Shown here: one piece after another, positions 52,469-59,629 of the stretch
Layout: the number at the start of each line of letters is the position of its first letter
How positions within the stretch are numbered: the stretch's first letter is position 1
NCBI RefSeq assembly: GCF_900107815.1
Contig: NZ_FNRK01000004.1
Span: 62,001 to 126,000, forward strand
Direction: 5' to 3'
Source: Eubacterium aggregans
GTDB lineage: Bacteria > Bacillota > Clostridia > Eubacteriales > Eubacteriaceae
Length of the DNA stretch: 64,000 nt
Program-made: the position numbers and the translations under genes
Notes under the pieces: model-generated
Told to the model about the DNA's origin: nothing
Database searches by the model: none
What the model saw: the letters and a program-made list of their open reading frames with translations, nothing else

Positions 52469-53512
52469 TTAATTCGAATACTTGCCGTAGGTTTTGGCTT
52501 CCTCCACCATCACCTTGGCCAAATGGAAATCCAGGGCGGCGGGGTACTCGCATCCAGTGGCCAGCATAAAGCCGCCATCCTTCTTATAGGCATCAATCTG
52601 CTCGCGACAGACCGTGCGGACCTCTTCCTCGGTGGCCGCATAAATGAAGCCGGGCTCCACATGGCCCATAATGGTAATCGCCTTGCCATATTTTTCCTTA
52701 AGCTCCGCCATGGTGGCACAATCCGGGGGGAGGTGCTGGAGGGAAATCAAGACGGGATGCATCCGTTCAATCTGCTCCTTAATGTAAATGCCGTTGCCGC
52801 AATTGTGAAGCATGACCATGCCGCCGTGATCTCGGACAGCGTTGCAGATATCCACCATATAAACCCCTTCAAATTCATCCCACATCTTGGGGCTCATAAT
52901 GGACTTTGAGGCAAAGAGGGTGTCGAACATAATGGCGTGGCACCCCACCTCCAATAGGGCGATGGCTAACTCTGTAATGGTGTCGGCAATATTTTTAAGG
53001 GCGATTTTCAGCTTATCCGGACACATCATCAAATCCATATACAGATTGTCCTGGCCCCGCATCATCCCCAGGATCCCCAGGGGTCCAAAGACAAAGCCGA
53101 CAATGGGCTTCTCCTGTCCCTTTCCCTCATAGAGCAGCCGGGCCAGCTCGATGTGCTCTTTCATCCGAGGGGTTTCCCTGGGATTGAGGACGCCGATTTT
53201 GGCATAATCCTCCTCCGATTGAATCAAACAATTGTCGTAATTGGGATGGGCGGCGGCATCTTTGCTGTATTCCAGCTCCTGTCCCCAGTCCGCAGCCTCC
53301 ACCGAGAGATCCACCAAGGTACTGATACAGTCACAGCCCACCTCATCAGTGGCCTTGAGGATGGCCTCTGCACACTTGGGCACATCCTTGGTCCATTCTT
53401 CGTAAGAAATCCCCAGGGCCTTCCGGGAGACACTGTTAATGAGTGGATAAACTGGGATACGGTCAGCCTCCTTATGCTGCAATGCCAAAGTGACACGTTC
53501 CATTGAATTCAT
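52469..53512 (-). CDS. Uroporphyrinogen decarboxylase / MtaA-family protein
   Basis: A 347-residue protein with the UroD TIM-barrel fold. MNSMERVTLALQHKEADRIP is a typical start of this family. LHNCGNG near 257-263 and the later ATGCEYP near 316-322 supply the His/Cys ligands of zinc-dependent corrinoid methyltransferases such as MtaA. It is less like true HemE. A methyl-transfer or corrinoid-related role is likely, substrate unknown. AGGAGGAATATT precedes the start. It is the only minus-strand gene next to the cob operon. Confidence 0.8.
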   Translation of the reverse strand: MNSMERVTLALQHKEADRIPVYPLINSVSRKALGISYEEWTKDVPKCAEAILKATDEVGCDCISTLVDLSVEAADWGQELEYSKDAAAHPNYDNCLIQSEEDYAKIGVLNPRETPRMKEHIELARLLYEGKGQEKPIVGFVFGPLGILGMMRGQDNLYMDLMMCPDKLKIALKNIADTITELAIALLEVGCHAIMFDTLFASKSIMSPKMWDEFEGVYMVDICNAVRDHGGMVMLHNCGNGIYIKEQIERMHPVLISLQHLPPDCATMAELKEKYGKAITIMGHVEPGFIYAATEEEVRTVCREQIDAYKKDGGFMLATGCEYPAALDFHLAKVMVEEAKTYGKYSN

Positions 53513-53895
53513 AATATTCCTCCTTGTTCTGCTTTCTTTTTTAAAAGAAAGTGAAAATCATCGTTACCCCTAGGATACCGGAAATGACAACAAAGGTATG
53601 GAAAAAAGAAAGATATTTTTGGTAAATTCTCATGGAGTTGATGGGATGATGGGAAAGAGAGGGATGAAATGGAGTAAAAGGACGAAGAAAGTATAAGAAT
53701 ATATGGTTTTTGTAAAATGATTGACACGCTCAAAGAAGTGTTAACACGGGCGAAGCCCCCAGTAGTAACGAGACTGGGGGCTTGTTTTTTTAAAGTAATC
53801 AGCTGAAGGATTGGTGAGGATGACTACCAGCTACCGCCGCTATATCGCTGTTTTCCTGGTCTTGGGGCACGCTGTGTGTTTTTTGTAGGTTAGTG
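53513..53895. other. Intergenic region at the left prophage boundary
   Basis: A 383-base region between the UroD-family gene and the integrase. It holds the orphan plus-strand terminator at 53753 and a 22-codon open frame at 53820-53888 that I do not call a gene. The prophage attachment site should lie here, near the 3' end of the integrase gene, but the core cannot be named without the other end of the element. Confidence 0.5.
53753..53790 (+). terminator. Orphan terminator beside the integrase
   Basis: AAGCCCCCAG (53753-53762) and CTGGGGGCTT (53774-53783) form a perfect stem followed by GTTTTTTT. No plus-strand gene ends near it. The nearest upstream one stops at 52399 before its own terminator. 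Confidence 0.8.
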
Positions 53896-54948
53896 CTATA
53901 TTGTTATCTTCTCAATTTCCGCCTTCAGGCTTTCAATTGTACGATGCGTGTATACTTTTTCCGTGATGTCATTGACCTCATGGCCAACGATTCGCTTGAG
54001 TAGATACTCGTTTAGCTCGCACTCCTTCGCAAGGGTGATGAAAGTGTGTCGAGTATCATGGGGCTTATGGTTCATATTGAAACGCTTCATGATTTTATTC
54101 CAGCGCTTTCGATAGGCCTCGTAGTCCATCGGGGCTCCATCCTCACGATAGAATAAGAACTCTTTTTCAGGGTCATAAATATCCTGGATAATCGGAATGA
54201 TCTTAGAATGGATCGGCACGATACGGTTGATGCCGGAAGCGGTTTTGATGCCGCCCTGCATCGTACCGGCATCAAGATTGATTTTATCCGTCCTGAGCTG
54301 TGCAAGCTCCCCGGGGCGCCATCCAGAGTATAGAGCAACGGCAATCATGTTCATGTATGGAAAATCCAGGTTGTCAAATACAATGGCGCGCTCGCTTTCA
54401 GAAAACGGAATTCTGATAATTTTTGGCTCAGCCTTTCCAACGGAGTCCACCAGGGCGGCATAATCCTTTGTGGCAATCTCGTGCTTTAGAGCATACCGAT
54501 ACAGATGATTGTATAATGATTTAATGCGTCCCTTCATGTGCAGGCTTGCATCCTCGCCTTTTTTATTTTTGGCTGTTTTAATGACATCCTCCAGGATATC
54601 GACTTTGAGGGATGCGAAAGGTAGGTTATAGAGTCTCTCACAACAATAATAAGCACTGTCCCAGCTCCGAAGCGTGTTGGGGCTTGATTTTTCCAGCAAG
54701 TTATCTTTCCATTTCTCAAAGACTTGAGCAAAGGTGAGGGCCCCGGCTGTCGTTTCATATGGATTCTCATTGTACAGGGCCAAGGCTTCAATAGCCTCTT
54801 TTTTGGTACGGTAGTAGCCGACATACTTATATTTCCGGGTAACGCTCTTATCTTTAATTTCTCTTCCAATAAAAACTCTGGCCGCCCACGGCTTATGGCG
54901 CTTGCCAGACAGCCGGTAAACACTGCCAAAGCCATTCGGTAATCTCAT
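53896..54948 (-). CDS. int: Prophage tyrosine recombinase (integrase)
   Basis: A 350-residue site-specific recombinase. An AP2-like arm-binding domain lies at the N-terminus and an SAM-like core-binding domain at about 70-160. The catalytic set is visible: Arg211 (SGWRPGEL), His297-x-x-Arg300 (HDTRHTF), His323 (GHEVND) and Tyr333 (KVYTH). It marks the left end of the prophage. No excisionase is adjacent; a candidate is the small HTH gene at 59292. Confidence 0.95.
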   Translation of the reverse strand: MRLPNGFGSVYRLSGKRHKPWAARVFIGREIKDKSVTRKYKYVGYYRTKKEAIEALALYNENPYETTAGALTFAQVFEKWKDNLLEKSSPNTLRSWDSAYYCCERLYNLPFASLKVDILEDVIKTAKNKKGEDASLHMKGRIKSLYNHLYRYALKHEIATKDYAALVDSVGKAEPKIIRIPFSESERAIVFDNLDFPYMNMIAVALYSGWRPGELAQLRTDKINLDAGTMQGGIKTASGINRIVPIHSKIIPIIQDIYDPEKEFLFYREDGAPMDYEAYRKRWNKIMKRFNMNHKPHDTRHTFITLAKECELNEYLLKRIVGHEVNDITEKVYTHRTIESLKAEIEKITI

Positions 54949-54997
54949 TTATTGTACCTCCAATGATTAATTTTGGGTATAAAAATCCCCGGAGTTG

Positions 54998-55026
54998 TTG
55001 TAAAAACCCGGGCTGGATGGTACAAT
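54998..55026 (+). promoter_or_regulatory. Possible plus-strand promoter between integrase and hicB
   Basis: TTGTAA (54998-55003), a 17-base spacer and TACAAT (55021-55026). Together with the terminator at 55073 it would give an RNA of about 80 bases with no open frame of note. Weak -35, so uncertain. Confidence 0.4.
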
Positions 55027-55072
55027 TATCTTGATTGGAGACATGTTGTAGCCATCCGGCTCGGTATGTCAA

Positions 55073-55110
55073 GCCGCTTTCCCATTGCAGTGGGAGAGCG
55101 GCGTTTTTTA
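55073..55110 (+). terminator. Plus-strand terminator before hicB
   Basis: GCCGCTTTCCCA (55073-55084) pairs with TGGGAGAGCGGC (55091-55102) with one mismatch, followed by GTTTTTTATTT. It points toward the 3' end of hicB, so it would end a plus-strand transcript. On the minus strand it lacks a U-tract. Confidence 0.75.
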
Positions 55111-55111
55111 T

Positions 55112-55531
55112 TTACTTCGCAATATGTAACTTTTCAATCAAAGCTTCCTGCAAAACCTGGGAAAAATTAAGGCGCCTTTCGGTTGCCATGGATTCCAGCC
55201 AGGCTGGTAGGGTCAGATTCTTTTTAACAGATTGTTTGCCGTGCTTGCGTGAGTAAGCAGCAATGTCCATGACGACATACTGGACGAATCCATCTGTACC
55301 GATATCAGGGTCTGGGGTGATTGCCCTGGCATCGCTGGGGGACGGGACAGGGTTTCCATCTTCGAGTTCAAGCATAATCCAACCACTTGCTGCGTCCTCT
55401 GCCATTGCCATGGCGTCGGCCATTGTTTCCCCCTGGGTCACACAGCCTGGCAGATCAGGGAATTCGACAGTATAGCCTTGTCCGTCTTCCCACGGATAAA
55501 ACACGGCGGGATAAGCTGATTTATTAGCCAT
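55112..55531 (-). CDS. hicB: HicB-family antitoxin
   Basis: A 139-residue antitoxin. The N-terminal RNase H-like HicB domain has YPAVFYPWEDGQGYTVEFPD (7-26) and PGCVTQGETMADAMAMAEDA near 28. The C-terminal part LTLPAWLESMATERRLNFSQ looks like a ribbon-helix-helix DNA-binding domain. It would neutralise HicA and repress the pair. It lies 34 bases downstream of hicA on the same strand. Confidence 0.92.
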   Translation of the reverse strand: MANKSAYPAVFYPWEDGQGYTVEFPDLPGCVTQGETMADAMAMAEDAASGWIMLELEDGNPVPSPSDARAITPDPDIGTDGFVQYVVMDIAAYSRKHGKQSVKKNLTLPAWLESMATERRLNFSQVLQEALIEKLHIAK

Positions 55532-55565
55532 TTTTGGCCTCCTTTATATGATGAAGCGGCTGGGG

Positions 55566-55751
55566 CTACTTGAGCCCCGCCTGCTTTCGAATGCTTTTTA
55601 CCGTTATGGGGTCGATGTCTTTTCCGTTGTGGTTTGGGATGGTGACTTTTCCCGGTTTTGTGGGATGTTTGAAGTGGTGATGAGAACCAACCGCTCGAAC
55701 AAAGTACCAACCGCCATCCTCAACCATCCGAACCGCTTCACGAAATCTCAT
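55566..55751 (-). CDS. hicA: HicA-family mRNA interferase toxin
   Basis: A 61-residue toxin with the HicA dsRNA-binding-like fold: GGWYFVRAVGSHHHFKHP at about 13-30, with the catalytic His near 24, then TIPNHNGKDIDPITVKSIRK. It would cleave mRNA when free. AGAAAGGAGG precedes the start. hicAB lies in the lysogeny module and may stabilise the prophage or act against other phages (inference). Confidence 0.93.
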   Translation of the reverse strand: MRFREAVRMVEDGGWYFVRAVGSHHHFKHPTKPGKVTIPNHNGKDIDPITVKSIRKQAGLK

Positions 55752-55772
55752 ACTGACCTCCTTTCTAACTAT

Positions 55773-55824
55773 ATTATACGCCTAATACGTATATAAGTCA
55801 ATGAAAATATACGCATAATACGCA
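55773..55824 (-). promoter_or_regulatory. hicAB promoter with two operator repeats
   Basis: On the minus strand, TTGACT (55801-55796), a 17-base spacer and TATAAT (55778-55773). Two related 15-base repeats, TACGCCTAATACGTA (55777-55791) and TACGCATAATACGCA (55810-55824), are 33 bp apart, about three turns. The first overlaps the spacer and -10. They are probable HicB sites. Confidence 0.75.
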
Positions 55825-55877
55825 TGTTAATATTATCTGTTTACCTCACACTGTCTGGGCGGATAGGGGAGGGGGGC

Positions 55878-56171
55878 TTATTTATCAAGTTTTGAGGAAA
55901 TTTCATTCAAGAGCCGGATGATTATCCAGTTCTGCTCCGTAATACTGTTTAAATATGTAAGACTAGCCATGTCTGAGGTGTTGCCTTTTAGTGCGGCTGA
56001 AATTGCAGCTAAATTATTTCCTGCTAGACCACGCATTGCTTTGATGGACGCATTTCTATATTCCTCGGGCAAGTCGGAAACTTCTCTGTCATTTAACATC
56101 TCCTGAATTTGTTTTTCCTGTTCCGCTTGTTTTGCCAAGAGTTTTTCTTCTTTTTTGTTTCCAAAGGCCAT
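55878..56171 (-). CDS. Small prophage protein, unknown function
   Basis: A 97-residue protein, not recognised. The first third is charged and helical (MAFGNKKEEKLLAKQAEQEK), likely a coiled coil. The rest has no membrane segment. ATG 56171 follows AGAAAGGAAATG; an ATG 11 codons upstream (MSTRRKKKGNV) is possible. It is in the minus-strand lysogeny module between hicA and a membrane protein. Confidence 0.6.
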   Translation of the reverse strand: MAFGNKKEEKLLAKQAEQEKQIQEMLNDREVSDLPEEYRNASIKAMRGLAGNNLAAISAALKGNTSDMASLTYLNSITEQNWIIIRLLNEISSKLDK

Positions 56172-56282
56172 AACATTTCCTTTCTTTTTACGTCGAGTAG
56201 ACATATTATTAAATCCGGCAATCCGCCATTTTTAATCAAATGATTTGCGTCTTTTCTGCTTCAACAGGGAAGCAGCGTTTTT

Positions 56283-57182
56283 TTATTCAGACATAGAATT
56301 TAGATATGTGATGTTTTCTGGGTTCAAGAAATCATTATACTTTGTAAGTTCCAATTTAAATTTGTCAATTCTGTTCTTTCGCCCAGTTTCTGTTTTAAGG
56401 GTCATTGCATCTGCGTAAACGCGGTCGAAAAAGCGATTTACTATTTTTGCTTTTTCCTTCAGTAGCGATTCTAAATCACTTGTCGGGTTCGATTCCGTGT
56501 AGCTAAGATAGTCTTCAAGAAGTGCGAGGTATTGCAGGTTATTAATAAGAAGATTAAATCTGTCAAAGAAGACATCAATTTTGGAAGTCTCATTAATGAT
56601 TTTTACACAATCCTTGGAAATGCGGATTCGGTTATCTGCTTGTTCCATTGCCATATTTAATAATTCGTTATAGCTGACGTTCTGTTCAGCTAAATCTGGA
56701 ATGAGTAACAATTTTAAACCTACTAATTGGTCATTGCCCGTGTTTGCGGAGATGGTGCTATTTGCTTTTCGAATGCGAAGTCCTTTCCACAGCAGAAACC
56801 CGCCAAGAACTAACCCTACCGCAAACGGGCCAAAAGATGGAAGAGATCCAAAAGATCCTATGAGTAATAAAACGCCAAAGATTAACCAAGGCACTCCGGT
56901 TTTTTTCTTTTCTGGTCTTGTTACTGGAATTGGTTTTACCGATGCGTATTTTGAGGTGCTTGTTTTGTTTTTAGTACTTCCTGAATTACCAAGGTCTTTA
57001 TAGCTCACTGTAGTCTTATTGTAAACTTTGTTGTAAGCTGCCTTTTTAGGATTGTTTACCCACCCCATGCCTTTCTTTCCATAAGCGGGGTTAATCGTTC
57101 GTTTTATTGCACGCTTCCCTCTTCCAGTAGTTCGGGCACTAATCGATTTTTTTATTGATGGTTTACGCATACCAATTTTCAT
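56283..57182 (-). CDS. Prophage membrane protein, unknown function
   Basis: A 299-residue protein. The first 95 residues are very basic and Ser/Thr/Lys-rich (for example KPSIKKSISARTTGRGKRA). Two membrane helices follow at about 97-113 and 117-133 (VPWLIFGVLLLIGSF; FAVGLVLGGFLLWKG). A long helical cytosolic domain makes up 150-299. Similar layouts occur beside phage repressors. I do not recognise the family. Position in the lysogenic module suggests expression in the lysogen. Confidence 0.65.
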   Translation of the reverse strand: MKIGMRKPSIKKSISARTTGRGKRAIKRTINPAYGKKGMGWVNNPKKAAYNKVYNKTTVSYKDLGNSGSTKNKTSTSKYASVKPIPVTRPEKKKTGVPWLIFGVLLLIGSFGSLPSFGPFAVGLVLGGFLLWKGLRIRKANSTISANTGNDQLVGLKLLLIPDLAEQNVSYNELLNMAMEQADNRIRISKDCVKIINETSKIDVFFDRFNLLINNLQYLALLEDYLSYTESNPTSDLESLLKEKAKIVNRFFDRVYADAMTLKTETGRKNRIDKFKLELTKYNDFLNPENITYLNSMSE

Positions 57183-57230
57183 TTAGAATCTACGCCTTTC
57201 TTTTTTACGTCTACAGAAACATTACTGAAT

Positions 57231-57929
57231 CTATGCCTTCCCCAACACCTTCCCAACAATCCGTAGATCATCGGAAGCTGTGACGACAATGGGGGAATAT
57301 TTTTGATTGAGTGAAATAAGAGAATGCCCTTGTCGGTCCATCTCCTTGATGAAACCTTCGCCATTAAATATAAAGATGCCGATTTGTCCGTCCCGGAGAT
57401 CTTGCTGCTGTTTAACATAGACGATATCCCCACTTTCATATTCTGGTTCCATGGAATCTCCAGATACCTGAACGGCAAAATTTGCATCGTGTGGTGCGTT
57501 TTTAAAAGTACGTAGCTCGTAATCATCGGAGTCCAGGAAAACGCCGGTCCCTGCTGAGGTCGGTAATAGATAAAGGGGAAGTTCACTTTCGTTGACACGG
57601 TCGCTTTCTGGCTGGCTGGTGCATCGTTCGTGTTCTTTGTTGAGGACCGTTGTTACGAGATCCTGACCGTAAGGGTCGAGGTCACGGTATTTTAAGATAT
57701 GTTTTCTTTCTTCAATGGAAAAAACATCCACACTATCAGAATCATCAAAGTCATCTAATGTACATCTTAAAACGCGCGCAAGCGATTTTAATGTTTCAAG
57801 TTTTGGATCTTTTGTTGTACCATTTAAAATTTTATTTAGAGTGCCCATAGGAACACCGGATTTAATAGAAAGCTCTTCAGTGGTTAGATGAAGGGCTTTT
57901 TTGTATTCATTAATTTTTTCAATACCCAT
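57231..57929 (-). CDS. LexA/CI-like prophage repressor
   Basis: A 232-residue repressor. Residues 1-60 are an XRE helix-turn-helix (LTTEELSIKSGVPMGTLNKI near 15-34). The C-terminal S24 peptidase domain has the cleavage site Ala126-Gly127 (TSAGTG), catalytic Ser159 (SGDSMEP) and Lys195 (FIKEMD). It probably self-cleaves after DNA damage and maintains lysogeny. It is divergent from a Cro-like gene with three operators between. Confidence 0.93.
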   Translation of the reverse strand: MGIEKINEYKKALHLTTEELSIKSGVPMGTLNKILNGTTKDPKLETLKSLARVLRCTLDDFDDSDSVDVFSIEERKHILKYRDLDPYGQDLVTTVLNKEHERCTSQPESDRVNESELPLYLLPTSAGTGVFLDSDDYELRTFKNAPHDANFAVQVSGDSMEPEYESGDIVYVKQQQDLRDGQIGIFIFNGEGFIKEMDRQGHSLISLNQKYSPIVVTASDDLRIVGKVLGKA

Positions 57930-57951
57930 TTTGTCGTTCTCCTTTGATTGT

Positions 57952-57980
57952 ATAATACGCCCTCATAATTCTTGTGTCAA
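57952..57980 (-). promoter_or_regulatory. Repressor promoter (lysogenic)
   Basis: On the minus strand, TTGACA (57980-57975), a 17-base spacer and TATTAT (57957-57952). It points at the CI-like gene, whose start is at 57929. The first operator is about 10 bp upstream of its -35. Confidence 0.85.
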
Positions 57981-57990
57981 GCAAAAAAAT

Positions 57991-58074
57991 ACCGTCAACG
58001 GTAAATAATTTTCACAAATCGATTGACATAGACCGTTAACGGGTTTATTATATAAGAAAATAACCGTTAACGGT
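57991..58074 (+). promoter_or_regulatory. Phage early promoter and three operators
   Basis: TTGACA (58023-58028), a 17-base spacer and TATTAT (58046-58051) drive the early genes. Three 12-bp operators are seen: ACCGTCAACGGT (57991-58002), ACCGTTAACGGG (58032-58043) and ACCGTTAACGGT (58063-58074). The third is a perfect palindrome. The second lies inside the promoter spacer. Centres are 41 and 31 bp apart, close to four and three turns. Confidence 0.88.
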
Positions 58075-58091
58075 CAGAAAGGAGGATTGAA

Positions 58092-58322
58092 ATGTACCGT
58101 GTCTTAATCGGGAAAATGGCAGAACATGGAGTTAAGCAAAAGGATTTGGCTGAGGAACTTGGTGTAAGTGAAAAAACCATCTATAACAAAATCCAAGGTA
58201 AGACCAGTTTTTCGTGGGATGAAGCCAATAAAGTACGTAATTCTATTGAGCCAGGATTTCCTTTAGAGGAGTTGTTCAAATTCGAGAGTGAAAATCGAAT
58301 TGTCAATCGGCTTAAGGCCTAG
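58092..58322 (+). CDS. Cro-like HTH protein
   Basis: A 76-residue helix-turn-helix protein: KMAEHGVKQKDLAEELGVSE near 8-27 and KTIYNKIQGKTSFSWDEANK near 28-47 form the XRE-type domain. It is the first early gene, divergent from the repressor, as expected for Cro. AAAGGAGG precedes the start. Confidence 0.85.
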   Translation: MYRVLIGKMAEHGVKQKDLAEELGVSEKTIYNKIQGKTSFSWDEANKVRNSIEPGFPLEELFKFESENRIVNRLKA

Positions 58323-58339
58323 AAAGGAGGTGAGGGGAA

Positions 58340-58471
58340 GTGCATCATTATATCTCGTCATACATTGAATCAGATGTACGATATGTCGAATCGTGGTTGC
58401 AAATCAATTTGTTTGGAAGGAGTTTCTGCTTTTGGAGAAAGCGAATACCCATTAAAAAAAGCCGCTGTTAG
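58340..58471 (+). CDS. Small phage ORF, 43 residues (GTG start)
   Basis: GTG at 58340 follows the strong site AAAGGAGGTGAGGGG. The product begins MHHYISSYIESDVRYVES and ends in a basic stretch, KRIPIKKSRC. No family recognised. Its 3' end overlaps a minus-strand terminator. It is supported mainly by the ribosome site, so confidence is low. Confidence 0.4.
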   Translation: MHHYISSYIESDVRYVESWLQINLFGRSFCFWRKRIPIKKSRC

Positions 58472-58483
58472 TAGTAGCGGCTT
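58454..58483 (-). terminator. Terminator of the YjzC-like gene
   Basis: On the minus strand, AAGCCGCT (58483-58476) pairs with AGCGGCTT (58466-58459) and is followed by TTTTTT. It lies 6 bases after the YjzC-like stop. Confidence 0.85.
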
Positions 58484-58489
58484 CGATGT

Positions 58490-58657
58490 TTAAAGTCTTT
58501 CCCATTTACGTCCGGATTCCTGAGTCGGCGGTAGTCGATCACCTTGGTCGATATCAACAATGCGCGGATTTTGCACTTGTCCACCACGTGGACCGACTTC
58601 ACGGTATTTGCCAGGTGTTTGATTGTCGGTACCTGGCTTGATTAAGTCTTTACCCAT
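58490..58657 (-). CDS. YjzC-like small protein
   Basis: A 55-residue protein on the minus strand. It starts MGKDLIKPGTDNQTPGKYRE and continues VGPRGGQVQNPRIVDIDQGD, then ends in ESGRKWERL. The pattern (PGxxxxxxGxYxEVGxxG...PxxxxxxGxxxPPT...GRKW) resembles YjzC-family proteins of Bacillota, whose role is unknown. AAGGAGGAGCTGAC precedes the start. It has its own terminator and runs against the early genes, like a lysogenic-conversion gene. Confidence 0.75.
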   Translation of the reverse strand: MGKDLIKPGTDNQTPGKYREVGPRGGQVQNPRIVDIDQGDRLPPTQESGRKWERL

Positions 58658-58782
58658 TGTCAGCTCCTCCTTTCTATATGTTGAATTGATTCTATCAGAA
58701 TCGGTAAATATTTACAATATATAGTCCAGTGTGCGTGTGGGTGTTAATTTTAATTTAAGGTTTTGAAAGGAGGTGGGAAGCA

Positions 58783-58971
58783 GTGAAAAAGAAGATCAAA
58801 GAATTAGAGCGCCGAGTGAAACGGTTAGAGAGAATGATTTATCGCCAAGCAAATCAGGATCTTAAGGCATTAAGCGAATCTGATTGTTGTGCCGGAGATC
58901 TTTTGACAATTGAAGACATAATTCAGTGTAAGATGCACGAAAAAAGCCAGTCATTCAACATCGTCAAATAA
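58783..58971 (+). CDS. Small coiled-coil phage protein (GTG start)
   Basis: A 62-residue protein starting at GTG 58783 after AAAGGAGGTGGG. The first 25 residues are a charged heptad-like helix (KKKIKELERRVKRLERMIYR), then a short tail with DCCAGDLL. Not recognised. A hairpin (AAGCCAGT / ACTGGCTT) overlaps its stop and the gap to the convergent gene. Confidence 0.55.
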   Translation: MKKKIKELERRVKRLERMIYRQANQDLKALSESDCCAGDLLTIEDIIQCKMHEKSQSFNIVK

Positions 58972-58983
58972 CTGGCTTGGTGC

Positions 58984-59175
58984 TTAGAAACCTTCGCCGA
59001 ATACGAATTCCTCAGATGGATATAATTCTGAAGCAGCTTTTAAAAGTGCATCTTTTAAATCTGTTTCGACAAGAAATTCATGACGATCCAAACCTGCGGG
59101 GGCATCATCGCCATAAAACATTGTAATCTTTTTTGGAGAACAAGATTTATCAATGCAGAAAGGCATTTTATCCAT
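58984..59175 (-). CDS. Small phage protein, unknown function
   Basis: A 63-residue protein on the minus strand, preceded by AAGGAGGAATACC. It contains three Cys/His-bearing segments (FCIDKSCSPKK; LDRHEF) and ends EEFVFGEGF. Not recognised. It and the YjzC-like gene are the only minus-strand genes right of the immunity region. Confidence 0.5.
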   Translation of the reverse strand: MDKMPFCIDKSCSPKKITMFYGDDAPAGLDRHEFLVETDLKDALLKAASELYPSEEFVFGEGF

Positions 59176-59291
59176 GTTGGTATTCCTCCTTCCCTAGATT
59201 TCACCAAGCATGGTGATGATTTAAGTATAGCAGGGGAGGATGGGTTAGGCAATTGTCAATCGACTTAAGACTCGGAAAGGAGGTGAGCAAA

Positions 59292-59483
59292 TTGAAAAAT
59301 GAACGGATATCTGTCCCAGAAGCAGCACAAATGATGGGGGCGACCTGTGACTTCATCCGGGCCGCCATGCAATTAAATCTAATTAATATTGGTGTGGCCC
59401 TGAGACGTCCAGGTAAGACACGGTACACCTACTACATCTATCGAGACAAGGTAATTAAGTACATGGAAGGTAATGATTCATGA
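59292..59483 (+). CDS. Excisionase-like HTH protein (TTG start)
   Basis: A 63-residue protein. ISVPEAAQMMGATCDFIRAA near 6-25 looks like a MerR/excisionase-type helix-turn-helix, followed by LINIGVALRRPGKTRYTYYI and a closing helix. I chose TTG 59292 because AAAGGAGGTGAG lies just upstream. It could be an excisionase or an early regulator. Confidence 0.6.
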   Translation: MKNERISVPEAAQMMGATCDFIRAAMQLNLINIGVALRRPGKTRYTYYIYRDKVIKYMEGNDS

Positions 59484-59629
59484 AGAAATATATTATCGCC
59501 ACGGCCGCTGCTCTAGTGGTGGACTTGGCAGTCTGTTGGACACGCAGCACCCCGGCGATTGGTGGGGAGTGGCTGATGGTCGTGATGGCACCCGGTGGGG
59601 TGTGGGTTTGGGAGGATATTGTGAGATGA
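59480..59629 (+). CDS. Small membrane or secreted phage peptide
   Basis: A 49-residue product starting MKKYIIATAAALVVDLAVCW, which looks like a signal peptide or a single membrane helix, and ending GVWVWEDIVR. It overlaps the previous stop by 4 bases and its own stop overlaps the ATG of the next gene, the tight coupling seen in phage operons. No family recognised. The same bases are open in a second frame, which I reject as the start of the next gene. Confidence 0.5.
   Translation: MKKYIIATAAALVVDLAVCWTRSTPAIGGEWLMVVMAPGGVWVWEDIVR

Noticed and set aside
53820-53888. A 22-codon frame after GGTGAGG in the prophage boundary
   Set aside because: Too short, with no family and no coupled gene. 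It may be chance.
59473-59625. N-terminal extension of the PAPS-reductase-like protein
   Set aside because: This part overlaps a better-coupled small frame, and residues there do not resemble the family; the ATG at 59626 is preferred.
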